Positions 63,377 to 64,000 of a stretch of 64,000 nt of DNA are shown piece after piece (the stretch's first letter is position 1; the number at the start of each line of letters is the position of its first letter). The stretch is from Cyclobacteriaceae bacterium (GTDB taxonomy: Bacteria > Bacteroidota > Bacteroidia > Cytophagales > Cyclobacteriaceae). The position numbers and the translations under genes are program-made. The stretch lies in NCBI GenBank assembly GCA_019638255.1, contig JAHBUD010000001.1, positions 1,302,001 through 1,366,000 on the forward strand. The letters run 5' to 3'. The notes under the pieces are model-generated. The model worked only from the letters and a program-made list of their open reading frames with translations. It had not been told where the DNA came from and ran no database searches.

Positions 63377-63512
63377 AATTGGGTTAGCTCCGCGGACAGG
63401 GCGGTGTAAGCCGAGAAAGCAGGCCGATAGAAAGCCAAAATCTTTACAGAATGAGACAAATTATGCTCGACTGACGAAGAAGACTCCATGCCATTAATAT
63501 ATAATTAGCAAA

Positions 63513-63547
63513 ATAGTTGTATGACTATATAAATAGTTATACATTTG
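63513..63547 (+). promoter_or_regulatory. blaI promoter with overlapping palindromic operator
   Basis: A perfect -7 box TACATTTG (63540-63547) lies 4 nt before the ATG, so the transcript would be leaderless or nearly so. Over it lies the palindrome GTATgACTAT-ATAA-ATAGTtATAC (63519-63542), 10-bp arms with one mismatch; ATAGTTGTATGACTAT (63513-63528) is a further symmetrical unit. This is a likely autoregulatory BlaI site. Confidence 0.6.
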
Positions 63548-63551
63548 ACGC

Positions 63552-63935
63552 ATGGCACACAAGGAACTGACCAAGGCAGAAGAACAAGTAATGCAAATCC
63601 TTTGGAGACTTGGCAAAGGCTTCTTAAAAGACATTGTGGAAGGCTTCTCCAATCCAAAACCAGCCTACACTACCGTTTCGACTGTCATTCGTGTACTGGT
63701 CAAGAAAAATTTCATTGGGTTTAAAACCTACGGGAAGATTAATGAGTACTATCCACTTATTTCCAAAACAGACCATTTTAAGAGCAAACTGAAACCAATC
63801 ATTACTAACTACTTTGATGGCTCAAAACGGGAGCTGGCTTCTTTTTTCGCCAACAGCCATTTAAATCTTTCTGAACTTGAAGAGGTGAAATCACTTATCG
63901 AAGAAAAGATTAAACAACTAAAACAAGGGAAATAA
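63552..63935 (+). CDS. BlaI/MecI/CopY family transcriptional repressor
   Basis: 127 residues. The start LTKAEEQVMQILWRLGKGFL, then the winged helix with PAYTTVSTVIRVLVKKNFIG and KTYGKINEYYPLISK, is typical; the C-terminal helical part (LSELEEVKSLIEEKIKQLK) dimerises. In known systems it is cleaved on a signal from an M56 membrane peptidase, whose gene starts 4 nt downstream. It follows attC E and may itself be cassette 6 cargo; the end of that cassette is outside the window. Confidence 0.9.
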   Translation: MAHKELTKAEEQVMQILWRLGKGFLKDIVEGFSNPKPAYTTVSTVIRVLVKKNFIGFKTYGKINEYYPLISKTDHFKSKLKPIITNYFDGSKRELASFFANSHLNLSELEEVKSLIEEKIKQLKQGK

Positions 63936-63939
63936 CACC

Positions 63940-64000
63940 ATGATTTCAACAAGTTTATATCTGATAAAATCATGTGTGTTTGTAATGGCTTTCTACATTC
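63940..64000 (+). CDS. Start of a membrane protein gene, probably M56/BlaR1-type sensor peptidase
   Basis: Only 20 codons are visible (MISTSLYLIKSCVFVMAFYI), giving one hydrophobic helix. M56 family sensors normally follow blaI-type genes at this spacing and start with such a helix. The family call rests on position alone; the gene is cut by the window edge. Confidence 0.55.
   Translation, partial: MISTSLYLIKSCVFVMAFYI

Overview
The window is chromosomal DNA of a Bacteroidota bacterium, most likely a member of the order Cytophagales. The evidence is the families present (DUF3667, DUF6588, DUF4199, DUF2911, DUF3347, HYC_CC_PP, permease-prefix ABC permeases, a tricorn-like S41 protease, a large two-component-propeller sensor kinase) and promoters of the Bacteroidota type (TTTG, 19 nt, TAnnTTTG), clearest in front of rpsT. 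Shine-Dalgarno sites are not a useful guide to starts here. No rRNA, tRNA, CRISPR array, transposase or integrase gene was seen.

1-31200 is mostly ordinary core genome. It holds waaA-rsgA (ATGA overlap), a bile acid:Na+ symporter family gene, the cluster pheT / coiled-coil protein / zapA / rny, radC, rpsT, pepP, ridA, an A-type Fe-S carrier, thiL, a 1058-residue sensor kinase, a BNR-repeat secreted protein, a tricorn-like protease, acpH and TerB/TPR genes. An AT-rich HEPN-type gene (24905-25852) looks acquired.

31208-40494 is a copper/silver island on the minus strand: two HMA metallochaperones (one lacking the first Cys), a HYC_CC_PP protein, CusA, CusC (TolC type), CusB with a DUF3347 tail, a free DUF3347 lipoprotein and a DUF2911 protein. 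A CopA-type ATPase lies separately at 56421-58628.

40787-49144 has three tandem 870-residue FtsX-type permeases behind a PadR regulator. Two of the intergenic spacers are identical and the adjoining gene ends are nearly so, which points to recent duplication or gene conversion. 49401-56380 holds regulators (Crp/Fnr, AraC) and a plus-strand run of cytochrome c, membrane protein, cupin, FAD monooxygenase, GNAT and VOC genes.

The most interesting region is 58770 to the right edge, an integron-type gene-cassette array with no integrase in view. Five attC-like sites (133-175 bp, palindromic, all in one orientation) separate cassettes whose genes all read on the plus strand, each followed closely by an attC. 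Each of the five complete cassettes begins with a sequence complementary to its own last bases (R box), as cassette circularisation requires. The match runs 4-9 bp past the R box after a consistent 2-nt mismatch (AA at the start). The cargo is a TIMP-like secreted protein, a two-gene HEPN-type putative defence module, an ORF-less cassette with a terminator and direct repeats, a zinc-ribbon/GIY-YIG fusion, and a small unknown protein. A sixth cassette starts before a BlaI/M56 regulator-sensor pair cut by the window edge.
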